A DNA stretch of 64,000 nt. Origin: Psilocybe azurescens (lineage: Eukaryota > Basidiomycota > Agaricomycetes > Agaricales > Agrocybaceae). Location: the NCBI GenBank assembly GCA_023853785.1, contig JAJIRX010000195.1:124001-188000 (forward strand), read 5' to 3'. Each line of letters begins with the position of its first letter. Positions within the stretch are counted from its first letter, which is position 1. The notes under the pieces were generated by a model. That model did not search any database, was not told the DNA's origin, and saw only the letters and a list, made by a program, of their open reading frames with translations. Shown here one piece after another: positions 34,953 through 47,619 of this stretch. The translations under genes and the position numbers were made by a program.

Positions 34953-36623
34953 GTTGGTTTTGGTTTTGTTAGAAGAGGGGGAATGAAGTGGCCAAGAGAA
35001 TGGAGCAAGCGGATTCTTGTACCTTTGCGATTCCCAGTCAAGCGTGTGTATGTAAACTCGACACCTTAACTAGGCGAGGCCTAGGATAGGTTGCGAGATC
35101 CAGAAGGGTTTGCTTCTTCCACGTGGGACATACATTTTGAGATTCATAAGAAGGTAAGCAACCCGCACATTCTTTTAGAGACACCGTAGGAAAATGTGGT
35201 GGGTTTGGTGCGGATCGCTAGAGGGGCCACATTGATCAATTGTAGCCCTGTTGCTAGCCGGCCGGCCAACAGAAATACCAGTAGAGACGCTGTCCCACTT
35301 GGATGGAATGGAGATATATCGCGCAGCTCGGATTGGGGTAGATTTCATCAGTTGGGAAATCCTGGCCAGGAATACAACCGAACATCCGACAATATTAAAA
35401 GCAACACCTGCCGAGGCAGCATGTATAAACCGTGCAAAAAGTAAGCAGTTCAGTGAGAAGTGAAGCTACGGGTCCTGTGAGGAATGAGTTGACATATTTA
35501 TGGCCAGGACGCACCTGGTGCTGAATAATCAATTACAAGGAGGAAACTTCGGAACTTGAATCGGTCACATCATGGTAGAATATAGCTCAGCCTTTTCCAA
35601 GGACGGTCCATCGGTGGTCTGAGAACTGTAATGTGGTAATAACCTCCGTCGAACCTGTGACGGTTTCGAAAAAGGGGATGGCGCCGTTGATTAATATCTG
35701 CAGGCGCGAAAAAAAGGCAAAGGAGCGGTAATGAACCTCGTGACGAAGCATAGTACTTTTAGAAAGCTCACGCTTCTCTGTAACACTAAGGTTATGTTGG
35801 ATAGATTCATTTTGGTCTTCATCCTGACCTGTGATCAATACGCAAACACTTGGAGTAGAATCTGATATCATTTGCCGTAAGCATTAGTTACCAGCGTGAT
35901 AAGGCGTGCCTTCTGTGCTGAGTAGCATCAATGCCAAATAGACGCCATTACGCTCATGGCCCATGCCGGAAAAAGATGTACTCCGCCCATGTTTGTGTAA
36001 ACAACCGCTTAACTACACCACTTTATAATTGTAAACGACGCTGGCATTCAAACGGTGGAGTTTATGCCCCGCTTACACTACAGCACATCCCGACGCACCT
36101 ACCTAAAAATGACTTCACCGGTCAGTTGATGTCATACACCATCATAAACGGTTGTTTACACAAACATGGGCGGAGTACATCTTTTTCGGCATGGATCTTG
36201 GATTCTGCAATTAGTTGTATAGTTAGGGCGAGGTACATATATGTAGACTAGAATCGCACGGCTCCATAGCAAATATTTACTTGAGGCATCTATTTTGCTC
36301 GCGAATAGTTGTAAAAGGACTCTTCCCTCCTTGCTTTTGTAAAGCACGATTCAGGCGGATATCTATCAGCCATCATTTGGCACATTCTGCCCGATCTTCA
36401 TAAAGTGGATCGTTCGAAGTAGCAGCAATATCCACAACGACGAAGAACACCAAGAGTGTTCGATAAAGTCCGATATGCCCGCTATTCGAATCCGTCACAT
36501 ATCAAAAACGGATCAAACATTTATTTTGAAGGTCCCACACGATTTTAAAACAGTGAATTCGCGACGAGGTTCATCGGTGGTGTATGAGAAATTATATTGT
36601 CAACGTAAGAGTGCTTTAAACAG
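34953..36623. other. intergenic region containing a MITE-like element
   Basis: Besides the inverted repeat at 35961-36194 I see no supported gene. The minus-strand frame at 35587-35871 and plus-strand frame at 36475-36660 have no recognisable motifs. Confidence 0.4.
35961..36194. mobile_element. MITE-like element with 46-47 bp terminal inverted repeats
   Basis: The left arm (35961-36007, starting CCATGCCGGAAAAAGATG) and right arm (36149-36194) are reverse complements over their whole length except for one missing base (GCCGG versus GCCG). The element is 234 bp with 141 bp between arms and no coding capacity, the size expected of a non-autonomous DNA transposon. I see no clear target-site duplication next to the arms. 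Confidence 0.6.
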
Positions 36624-38605
36624 TCAAGAAGAATTACAAAAAGTTGTGGACTCGGGCTGAGATGGAACGGAAGGTTCGATTAGGGCTTCTCCTCGCTGAT
36701 TTTTGAAGAACAAAATATCGCCGTCATTTTCGACGAATGTGCACTGAGTGAAAGACCGCCAGAGCGAATATACGGCCGGCTAAGACTAATTAACCATCTT
36801 ATGCCGCGGATATGATATGCGAACGACTTACTGTAGAGTCATAATTATAATAGTCTCCAAGAATAGGTTTAATGGCTTCCGTCACTTCGGGTAGATTATC
36901 TAGTCCAGTGTGAGCTTTGCGAACTCGTGATAAAGATAACCTTCTCACAGAATGGGATGCTTGGGAAGAAGTGATGAGCGACGTGGTCACTGCTGATCTG
37001 AATTGAACGTGTCAGCGTTAATCTTCTTGGCACTGATAAATCAGCAATGACAGACATTGTGAAGAAAGAAGCGGCCGACCCAGCCAAATAGGGGACGATC
37101 CACGGTTGCGAGGGCACCTCGAGCAAAGGTCCATTGGTCCTGGAATGATCTTCATGAGATTTCATTCATCAGACTTCTTGGAGCCGTACCTTTCGGTAAT
37201 ATGGGATCGTTGGGTCGCTATGTTGCAAATATGTAAATAGGACAATCCTAAAGGTGTCAATAAGCAATGAGATCTGGGTATATATAGCATGGCGGCATAC
37301 CAATTATGAGCAAACTAAGTCACGATAAATCAACACAAACTTCTTGAGGGAGGCTACCGAAATCATGCTTACAAGCCACGGCAAGAAATAATGAACGAGT
37401 AAGGCAGTCCACCCATTTTGATATCCGTAGTCTACGAGCAGCGCTAACATGCAGAGAATGCTTATATTGGAGGCTATGATCGAGGACCCTTCATGGATTA
37501 ATTTGGATAAGCGCCCATCAATAATTTGAAATTGAACACGGCTCACGATTTTTGGCTTGAATAACTTTGAAGATGGTAAAAGTGCTAAATAATATTCAGC
37601 ATTTGTCAGAATATTCATTCTCCTGCGCTCTGATCGTTGAGCGCTTACACTCGTTCGAGAAGGGTAGTTAGGATTTCCTTTTCGGTTGTGCCTGATCTAA
37701 AAGGTTCAGTGAAAGAGACTCCCGTTTAATCGATCATACGCGCACAGTAGATAGAGCTGGAATCCACTAAATTTCTTGTCTTAAGTTTGTATACAGACCT
37801 GGAAAGGGTGGTATACGTACAAAAACTGGCGTACAAACAATTTGAAGAGCGTAAATGCAGGTGTCTCTTCTAGTACTTCCGTGTAGTCCATCTTCACGGC
37901 GACTTTACCATCTGGAAGCTTGAAGTCCCTTCTTGTAAGCGGTACATAGGTTTCGTCGCGGTCAAGATTATTTGTCGACTTCTATCAAGTGACTCATGTC
38001 ATGGAGGCTGAATGGGTCTAGTAGAAGACATACGTGGTGTGTATTATGAGTGACGCGCCAGGAATAATATGGGGTTAGGACAAAAGTGTGAGCGCCTAGT
38101 CCAATCACGGCGTTGACCCCACGATAGGGAGATAGTCCATCATGTCCGGCCTAAAGTAGCGTTCTTAACTTTACGTGGGGATGAATTGAAAAAATGCGAC
38201 GTACTTCGTGGCCTTGAGCGACAACCTGTGAGATGATGCTGCGACTGAGAGGAAAGATCTCAACATACCTAAGCACCATAGTCCTGCAAACGTGATACCT
38301 TGCCATCCCCAGTACCATATCCAAAGAGTAGGTCGTATAATGTAGTATATACAAAGCTCCAAAAAGGTAGAATGGGATCCAATTGCTGTGATCGAATCAA
38401 TGGACAAAGCAAGACGGTAAAATAGGTAGGTGAAGAAAAGGTGACGGAACAAGTAGACAGCACTCTTAATAGTCGACCGCTCGAATAGATGACGAGGAAC
38501 GGCCTGGTGTAGGTCCTTGAATGACAAGTTGGGCGGAGTAAAATTTCCTCGGGCCTTGCGTGCCTCGTATTCGGGCCCGTCTTGAAAAATCTGGAACCAA
38601 GGCAT
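36624..38605 (-). CDS. FAD2: Delta-12 (oleate) fatty acid desaturase, many exons
   Basis: ER membrane di-iron enzyme converting oleate to linoleate (family knowledge). Exons resolved on the minus strand: 38605-38269, 38212-38205 (8 nt), 38150-38034, 37981-37821, 37766-37746, 37691-37651 and 37584-about 37547, followed by about six more to 36624. The three histidine boxes are present: HEAGHD (assembled from three exons), WRVTHNTHH and DHVAHHF. Other landmarks: FTPPNLSFKDLHQAVPRHLF, NLDRDETYVPLTRRDF, NHxx-type AHNWIVLFTYLQHSDPTIPY, FARGALATVDRPLFGWVGRF, PEVTEAIKPILGDYYNYDST and a tail with WRSFTQCTFVENDGDILFF. HEAGH replaces the usual HECGH. The exon junction around 37498-37547 is ambiguous (a weak GTGTTC donor keeps phase). 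The ATG at 38605 is the first in frame. Confidence 0.9.
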
Positions 38606-39147
38606 TTTGGAGTCTCGATGATGCTCGTCCAAAGGATACACAGGTTGAGCGAGCGAGAGATTTAAGCAAGCGAAATAGACCGTTATTCTCCACTATCCTG
38701 GCCGAATTTTATAGTCTTTTTGACAGTGTAAGGATTTGCAAGAGCTGAGTGCGGTAATTGCCACCGTTGGATGCGACATGCCGAAAGAGAAGAATCTTGC
38801 CCTCCATCCGCGATCGCGGTATAGGAAATTATTCATCAGATCGGTACATTGCGATGGGCGGATACACGAGCAATCTTCCAATATGCCGTGATTTTTGGGA
38901 TTTTCGATGCGGACAACGAGACATGCTTTTTATGGATAATTATTTACCTATCACGAGCCTTCGTAGCATGGAAACTGGTGCATTAGACGTCAACGACAGA
39001 AAGCCCAGCATATTTACAAAATGATAGAATACGGTCATGAGATATTGACATGGTCCGATTGCTCTCCCTCCGCATTAATATGCATTAAAAATCGATTTTA
39101 GGGAATAGATATACTTTGGCAATGATAAGATAATTCATACGAATCAG
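38606..39147. other. intergenic region
   Basis: No supported gene between the desaturase start and the sedolisin 3' end. Confidence 0.4.
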
Positions 39148-41861
39148 TCACGGCAATTGAAGCCACTTCGCGACCAACTTCGGGAAGAATGGAGTTCCAA
39201 GTCCACTGACAGGATCCCATCCTGAAACCGCTGCATAGCCATCGACTCCACAACCGCTATTTTGGCCCGACGTTATATCATTGAAAGCACTACGGAATGA
39301 ATCGGAATAAATCTGCATGAGACGTCAGTAAAAAACTGAAGGTAACTGCAGACAATCGTACTGTAGGATTTATGAATCCGATTGGTTTCTTCCCAACTGT
39401 TATGCGTGCGTCATTAACCATTGTAAAAATTGCACCAACAACGGGGGCAGCGGCTGAGGTGCCGAATAAACGTGTGAACCTCCCGTCGACCTTGCGCTGT
39501 GTTAGGAGCACTATTCCGATCAGAACTCGATCTAAAACGCACCACAACAGCATAATTGGCGCTGCAAGTAGAATGAAGTTGGTTGATTGTGAAAGTTTGT
39601 AGAACTCACCCATTGGCTGAAATATCGGGATAGGCGCGGCTCTGACGTACGAAAACCCATTAGTCGTGAAATTGCTCAAAGACCATAGGCTGAGACATCG
39701 CACATTTCCTGTCGAGTTCCAGATATCACTGGAGTAACTCGGTCTGTGATTCTTCAGATAATTCTCGACAGCGTTCTTTTGATACGCCGGCATGGAGAAG
39801 TAGTTGCTGAATCCACCGCCACTAGAGATCACCTCTTCACATGCGCTTTCGGGATCAGTGACCCTTGCACCTGGATTGACCTGGGTTGCTCCAACGGAAG
39901 TGACATATGGGCAACTAGAGGGAAAGCCTATCCCTAGTTTTAGAAACATAGCTCTCAGAAAGGTGGCTCTAAAGCCTTACTGGGGTTGAAAATGAGGCCT
40001 TCTTCTGTTTGTGATCCTATAGAGCGTATAGTTAATCACCTGGATAATTGCGGACTATTGATGAATCAGTACCATCGGCTTCAAGGCATAAATCATTATT
40101 TCCTGTAGAGAGGAATCGTCGTCACCGAAGAACGCGTGAATTGTGCTTTATCAAAAGTCTGACTTACCAGCCACTCCATTGTCGCCAGATGAAAAGACGA
40201 CAGTGACGCCCATCAGGCCGAGCTTCGCATATCTGAGCATACGTGAAAGACATTCGACGATGATCTGACGAGTAGACTACAGCACTACGCACTCAGCACA
40301 CTGTCGAGCAGTATAGAAGGGCGAAAGATCAGCCTCGTTGTATCCATATGAGGTCGAGATGACATTCGCGGGTTTAGTGGTTCCACAATTGGCAAGACCT
40401 TTGGCAAAAATTAGACTTGAGCGAGCATTCTTTCCAACGTATCGCCGTCGGAATCAAATTATATCAGACATACCCTGATAGCCGTTTGGATAATCATCGG
40501 GGTATGCTGGGTCTTGACTGGGGTCATCACCATCCTCAAACGTACAATACGTCCCATCTAGCGCGTCGATCAAGTTGTTGAATGACGCCCCTATAGATAA
40601 AGTAGACAGGATCGAATACGTCACACATCATACACTACGATTACAGAAAACTGAATCTCACGAACCTAGTGGGATATCTCCGACTTGATAAAGAATGACC
40701 TCCTGCTTTGAGCCCAGGAGATTGACCAAATTCATGGCGTACTGCAAATCCAGATTCGCCTCTCCGTTATAGTCGAAACCACCTTGAATAGTCTGAACGA
40801 TACCTAATAGAAGGTCACCACTGCTATCATCCTCGGAAATTGTAGTCATCACACGAACCTCCATCTATGGACACCATCTTAGGCTGTTTACCAACTAGAG
40901 CAGTAGAGAAGTTGGCATGAAACTTATCGAGGTCGGACTGGACATAAGCTTGAGGAGTATATTCGACTGAATGTAAAAAATGATCAATCCTATAACGCTG
41001 GGGGCTGAACCTAACGACTGACCAATCCCAAAAGAGTTTTTATGGGCAGAGAGGGGCTCGTAAACGAGGCCATATAAGGCCCTCAAGCATATAGGTGTGA
41101 TGACTTGATCACAGTTTTTCAAATCAAAAAATACGTTGTTAATGGCTCCGGTAGTTTTGGGAGCGATTCCGACGCCTGGGTGTCCTATCTTCTGTGCAGA
41201 ATGGGTCGAGCCTCTGCGTTTGTTCAAGACTGCATCGAAATGAATGGATGGCGTTACGATCTCAACATGAGACGCCACATGCGCCGGCAGGTGATAGTCC
41301 TTGCACGCTTAAATCACAAAAAAGTGAGGCGTGAGCTTATTAAAGAATGGCGTATTACATACCGATATGTTGCGTCCCATCTCTGTGCTCGTAGACGTGA
41401 TATTTCGTCCGCAGTAGTCGTTCAGCCTCCTCTACCGTTGCGTTTATTTGCATCCAGGACTTGGAAGACGACAGCCGCACTCTGGATGTGCCAAAACCTG
41501 CATTTGCAAGCCAAGTCCGGACGGTAGAGATACTATGATTGCTGGGTGCGAACGTCTCCGCGATTTGCGCCGCAGTCCAATGATTTCCGTAATTAGGTGA
41601 CTCTGGATGGGAAACATCATTCAGCAGCTCTTCAAGCCTGTCTATGTTCGATTGCTTTAGTCCGAATCGCAAGGGTATGACCGCCGACGCGTGATGTCTG
41701 CGAACCAGAGACCACCCAGAAGGAACGAGCGATCTCTTTTCGTGTAGAATGTATTCACGGTAGGGAGACGCGGAGGAAGCGCTGGCGTGTCCCAGGAGAG
41801 TCAGTGATAGAAGCTCGAGGAGGATGAGAAACACAATAGAGAAGCGCGATTTTTCGGTCAT
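39148..41861 (-). CDS. sedolisin (S53) tripeptidyl-peptidase-type protease, secreted
   Basis: Secreted acid serine-carboxyl protease with propeptide. Signal peptide at the start (FSIVFLILLELLSLTLLG). Pro-domain: ILHEKRSLVPSGWSLVRRHH, SHPESPNYGNHWTAAQIAET and TYH-like junctions to about 41355. Catalytic domain: GEANLDLQYAMNLV (Glu and Asp of the S53 triad), ASFNNLIDALDGTYC-like region, VTSVGATQVNPGARV, GGGFSNYFSMPAYQ, SRAYPDISANGANYAVV and GTSAAAPVVGAI (catalytic Ser), and near the end GWDPVSGLGTPFFP, part of the calcium site. Many 50-60 nt introns; around 39740-39470 splicing at GTGCGA, GTGAGT and GTGCGT donors restores the DISANG-to-GTSAAA block with no frame error. Stop at 39148-39150. The gene appears intact. 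Confidence 0.9.
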
Positions 41862-44090
41862 TCTGCAAAGAAGGATGGTCCGTCGGGTAAGCACGTTATA
41901 TGGGATACACCCCTCGCGACTCTTGAACTTTATATAAAGGTCTGGAACAGGAATCACCGTACAATACAAGGCAAGCCACGACCTTGCATAGAGTTGTCGC
42001 ATCCGCGTTGGGAACTTTCCGGTACGTCAAAGAATTTCAACTTATAAAGGTTAAACGTAATGGTGCGGACCAGACATGGCGTTCTCTGGAAGAGCGGGCG
42101 TTTGCCTTTGGGTCTCGTCGTGCTGGATTCATCCTCGTCTGTGATAATTCCAACTGATTCTCAAGTCCTTGATCGGTAATGGATCATGGCGGCGTTAATG
42201 TGCTCGCTGTCTGCCTGTCGATGTCGGAAAGTAGAAGTGAGTTCTAGAGAACAATCACCATATACTCAAGTACGAGCCCCGACGTAGCACGCTGCGATTA
42301 CCCAATCAACCAGGTTGGAAAGACGGAGGAAACTTCCTTATGCAATTCCGCTGTACTAGAGTGTCCAGAGAGATATGTACCCATCAAAACTTCGGGCGTT
42401 CCAAGAAAACTCAAAGAGCATAAAACGTTGTGCATTGTCCATGGAAGGTGGATTTAGAATAAACCGGCACCGCATATAAAGTGGCGAGACAGTTTCTCGA
42501 TTCTTGAAAGCGGAGCTCCATCCAGCGTGGACATTGGGCGGTAATTCTAGTACAAAGACACCATCGCGCCGAGCAAGATTTTTTCACTGCTGAAAGCAAT
42601 AGTGGGAATATCATCGCTTGTCAAAGCCAAAGCCAAAGAGTGGTTGCCTTGTTCGTGGCTATGATTCTCCGTGTAGGATTACATAGCTATGGAGCGATCC
42701 ATGTTGATTGTGGTGGGGGCATGGCTATTGTAAGATCAAAATGGAGCCACGAGGATGATGGAAGAAGACTTTCAGAACCAATGGCGTTGATGAACAAGGG
42801 CCCTAGAAAAATTTAACCCGAAAAGGATTCCTGTGTCCTTGGGAAACTTCTGGATCCTGATACAGAACAAATTGAGTGGGAATAGTCGATTTGACTTTCA
42901 AACTGCAAGGATGCATCAGAATCCATGGATGAAGATCCACGACGAAATAGTCGAGAAGACCTTGAAGTGTGATAGAGAAAATTTTCGTCTTGAAGAAAAA
43001 CCTCAGGCATTTGAGAGAAAAGGACAATGGTTGCCAGACGGTCTTGAGCTTGTAACCTTTTGCGTGCAGCGAAAACCGTTCCGTCCTTGGGCACAGACAA
43101 GGAGGCGACAAATTAAAGATTGACATCATGCAGCCAAAAGAAGCAAGAATATTATTATCCAGCAGAGCGAGCATAGCCAGAAAGCCAGGTGAAAGCTTTT
43201 CCCTGAAGAGGCGTCACTTGATAAACTAGTACGAGTGATAACCTATGGAGTGTACTGTGTATCGCACCTTGTGTCCGAACTTGAACAACATCCATTCCCC
43301 GCTAAATTCAAGAGACAATTCAATGTAAGTGGTCGGCATATGAGCTCATAAAGAGGCCTTTGAGATACGAGACAGGCCAATGTCAGCGCTACGTTCATGA
43401 CAATAAAAGTCTGAGAGGATGATGGCTTCCAAATTTAAAGTGATCCCATTAGTCACAGTAATTGGCCGAATAACACGTGACTATGCTCATTAGCCTGACT
43501 TCCGACTGGGTTCTCCACTTTCGTCCTCGTTCAGCAGCCTATCCACCAAACCTACCCTGGAACGGCTTACAATCAGAAGAACGCCTGGATTAAACATCGT
43601 GCATATGGCCCAATCTTTTCTCCGAGATTCAAGATGTCAATTTTCAGTAATAGTTCCAGTCAAAAGTTCAAAGTTGCAACGATTGCTTCACGTCCAAACT
43701 CCGGAACTTCTTGACTCACCGAAAATTATAACCAGAATGCTTGGTTCATCTCATATCAATGGTCTGATACGACCCGTGACTTGCTGCTCTGCGCAACGCA
43801 TCCCGCCTTGTCTGCGACCGCGATATTCGGCCTCTGCATTATCACTCAGTGACCTGATCATTGTAAGCCCAGTGTGTACTCTCTAGTACCTAACGACAGG
43901 TACAGACGTGAATACACCACAGTAGCACACTCAACCCAGTGGTTCTGACATATCTGGGTACAAGCACAACGCGAATGCGAGATATACATTCCTTTGTGGG
44001 TACGCCTCATCCCTTCTGGTCCCGAATACCTGGTGCTGACCAGACCATATGCACCTCGTTGTATATTTAACTACCATCCAGTCCTCCAAC
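41862..44090. other. long intergenic region
   Basis: About 2.2 kb with no supported gene. Overlapping open frames on both strands at 42803-43174 have no recognisable domain. Confidence 0.4.
41929..41938 (-). promoter_or_regulatory. probable TATA box of the sedolisin gene
   Basis: TTTATATAAA lies about 70 nt upstream of the start codon at 41861 on the minus strand, the usual fungal spacing. Assigned by position and sequence only. Confidence 0.4.
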
Positions 44091-44794
44091 ATATGGAATC
44101 GATCGACTCGCTCCTAGAACCAGGTAAATTAGTCCTTCATCCAAGCTTTTCTTTGCTCGCAAACTGCGTCACTTATTCTGCAATCTTTTTCATTTCACTT
44201 CATATCATAGTCTCAATGTTCATTTCAAAGATTCGAATGGAAATCTGATCAAGACAGTGGAGGCGAATGAGGGCGATGACATACTGTACATAGCTCGCGA
44301 ATACGACATCGATCTGGAGGGTACGTCAACGGCGTTTCCTTTTCGCTCCGTCGTTTCATTTACGAAACTTCTACTTACCTCCCGCCTTTTCTCTTCCCGT
44401 GTTCATATATCATTAACTCTTATCTCATATCATCGCCCCTCACCGACCCTATCGTATCTGGGCACCACCGAACAGGGAACCACCGAACAGGATCCTCCGA
44501 AGGCTCAGTAGCATGCTCGACAGTCACGTCATCCTCCCGGAGAAATACTACGACCTCCTGCCTGAACCGGAGGACAATGAAAAGGACATGCTCAATATGG
44601 CCTTCGGCCTCACGGATGCTAGCTATCTGGGCTGTCAGGTCAAGCTCACAACAGAACTCGATGAGATAACATGCAGGCTGCCTTCTGCCATGGCAAGGAG
44701 TGTGCTAGTTGGTGGTGAGTTTCCTCACTCCTTTGGTCTCAATTTACTTGTTGGTTTTGGGCGGGCTATCGGTCCGGTTTTCCGCCCGAGATGA
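44091..44794 (+). pseudogene. damaged adrenodoxin-type [2Fe-2S] ferredoxin copy
   Basis: The sequence after an intron acceptor near 44208 encodes LNVHFKDSNGNLIKTVEANE, GDDILYIAREYDIDLEG, then after another intron [46 protein letters not shown] and [13 protein letters not shown], a clear mitochondrial ferredoxin (Yah1/adrenodoxin) pattern. Three defects are visible: the first cluster-binding Cys of CEGSxACSTCH is Ser (TCC), a base is missing at 44522-44523 so the third Cys codon is lost and the frame breaks, and the SRLGC motif reads SYLGC. The upstream exon (from 44091) gives no mitochondrial presequence and does not keep phase. A functional copy probably exists elsewhere. Confidence 0.6.
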
Positions 44795-47619
44795 AAGATC
44801 CGTCGTGTAAGGATAGATTGGTGTGGGTGTTTTACAGTCGACCAGGATAGATGAAACTGTCGTTGGTGTCTTTCTTTTCGGTTCTGTTTTCTGTCGAGGA
44901 ATTGACCCCCGATCGCTGACTATGCATTCATTTTTTTTTTTAAACAAAAAAGAAATAGGTAAAAATCTCTGATTCATATTTATATAATTTCTTAGATAGC
45001 ATAATGCGTACATCAACCTAATCTCTTATTCCGAGAATTCGAAAACCATCAAAGGACACTGCCTCATAATTCGGTACATCACCACGACCCAACTACTCGC
45101 GATTCACGATCAGGGCACGTCCGTGGTTCGTGCTGAATGGAAGCCAAGCCAAGGCGACATTTTCGCCAGCACCCTGGGATCTTGCGTTGCTTTAATTACA
45201 CCAGGACGAGCGTAGTGTTCTTTCATCCAATTTGCCTGCGGTGTCCTTGTCCTTGTCTCCGATGCTATCGGACGCAGCACAGTCCATCATCTGCGGGCTA
45301 TTGCCTGCAATCGCGAGCGTCTTGGTCATTGCGGCGCCTGCATGATCACAGCCAAAATGATGTCTGGCCTCTGGCCTCGTTGCACTTTCAGACTTTCAAG
45401 TTTTCGACAAACGGACATACGGACCCTTCCGTTTGTGGTTCTTAAGCTGGGCATCACAGAACCCTACGACGATTACAATCAGGTCTCAGGGTAAAGTTGC
45501 TGGCTGTGTTGCTTATGTACTATGGCGCTGAATGGATGCTGTTTTTGTATGTGCAGACTAGCATGCGCGCCGTCGTCTGGCGTTGAGCGCTGTGCGCCGG
45601 ACGGTATTGGATACAGATGTCTGATATTCATCGACTTATTAAAATCCCCTCGACACCCGAAGTTGATTTGGTGATATGCATGAATCCGATAACGATATAG
45701 CTGGACGATGGCGTGGACATTGGGGTGGAGCTTCATGCTCGAGTGGGCGCCTACAGTACTGGGCTGAAAATAAGGCACCAGGTGTCGGACATACCTTGTG
45801 AGTGGCCATAGTACACAAATGCTGGAGTAAAAGGTCTAACTACATCTAGAACTCATTCCAACCTCGAGGTCAATACAACTCGGCTCAAAGGGACGAGGAA
45901 TAAGGCACAACGGATGTCGCTCTCATTGAAGGTTCAAAGGGGCTTCTCCTGTACGGCAGTATTCTCGATCTGATTCTTCTGTGAGATGAGATTGAGGCCC
46001 GCTGTTTATCTAACCGGTGTGCATTGGAATAGCATCGCGATCAACGCATGAAGACTACCTTTCTTATCTATCTGACCACGATGTACATTTGGACTGCAGC
46101 GGGCGAACGGTTTGTGTGTAGTCGCAGCGGCGTGCAGCAGACGCCGAGATCGCGTTGGCAGTATGACGATGGACTCCGAAGAGAGCCACAGGATTGTCGA
46201 GGAGCTCTTATGGTACATAACAGCTGTTCATTAGTATCGAGTTAATGTGGAGGTTGAAATCTGCCGATTTGACACGCGCGGGGCACGAGGCAATTGGGAG
46301 AGACCTGTTGAAATTGCAAGATGATAGCGCGTAGTGTCTTTCCATTTATTGGTGAAATCAAGGTGTCGGACCTCGCTGTAAGCAGTTTGCGCGTCGTGAG
46401 TCCGAGAGTGAAACACCCGAAGGACTTGAAAATGGTTGGATTGTGGAGACGTTGAAACATTGTTCAAGCGCAGTACAAAGATTGAAGCTTGAAGTGGGGG
46501 GTTGCATATTTCATTTCGATTTGATTCGGTTTGTGGCCGATTTTGTTTATGATTGTTATCATTGACCGGGAGGCGTGCCTCATCGTGTGGGCTCACCTAA
46601 AGTTTATCCATAGTTACCTCATCGAATGATGAAGAACGAACAGGGCACCCGGGCACCATGATGAATTCTGAGGACCGAGGTCGAGCGTTGAATCAAATTT
46701 CAATCACTGCGAAGAGAGTCGAACAAGGTTGAACATCAATAACTGGCTAACTAGCGTTGTTTTTGTCATTCGAGATGATATATTTATGATGACGCGCCTT
46801 TTCGGGCGTGGCGGACGGATGTTTACTCGGCAAAGCAATCCTTTCCCGCGAGGGCTTGACTTGCCCAAGTTGTCTGCGGCGGGTCCGGGCCTGGTGGCGT
46901 CGGGTAAGCTCTTGTGTGTTGTGCATGGCGTGCAGGAGGACCTTGGTCAAGAAAAGTATGGCATGCGCATAATGCGGGGTAAATATCTTGAGCATGACAT
47001 GCCTGCTCAGTCAAGCTACGTATAACTTTAGCTATACAAAGGGATACTTGATACAAAGCTATATTTAGGCAGGACAAGAAGGAAGGAATATAAAGATGGG
47101 CATATGTCTGGCTCACGATGCGGGGAAGCTGTTCAAGTTGACTTGGAGATTGCGTCGGCGGAAGATGACATGACAAGCAACATGCATAAGAGGTAAATTA
47201 GGCTTACGTGCAGCTTGGACTTACTTGGCGAAGAACAGTAGCAGGCAGTTGGTGGACGTGGATGTCGTGAAGAAGCGGACGTGGGAGGGAGAAGGAAGGT
47301 GTGAATGGGAATGATATTTGAAGAGAACAAAGGTGAAGGGGATGGGTGATCCTGGGTGATCGCTGCTGGAGAGACAAGATACGGGTTGGTCGTAGATAAG
47401 CGCCCGCTTTAAACAGAGCGGACCGCGGTAGAGACGAAAAACAAAAACCAAAAGGGGGAACTAGGACAGGAGAGATATCGGTTCTAGTTTAGAGCCAGGG
47501 CTTGGCGGGCAATCTAGATGTTCGTTTATGAGAGGATGCAGGGATGAAATCATCGCCGTTATATTCTTCCAATTCAATTATAAAGCCCAGCAATCCCCTT
47601 TTTTCCGCCTCGCAACCCC
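44795..47619. other. long intergenic region, possible decayed coding fragments
   Basis: A plus-strand stretch near 45030-45220 could encode HCLIIRYITTTQLLAIHDQG and RAEWKPSQGDIFASTLGS, which looks gene-like, but stops and frame changes follow and I cannot name it. Other frames (45479-45778 minus, 46231-46596 minus, 46729-47025 plus) are featureless. Confidence 0.35.
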
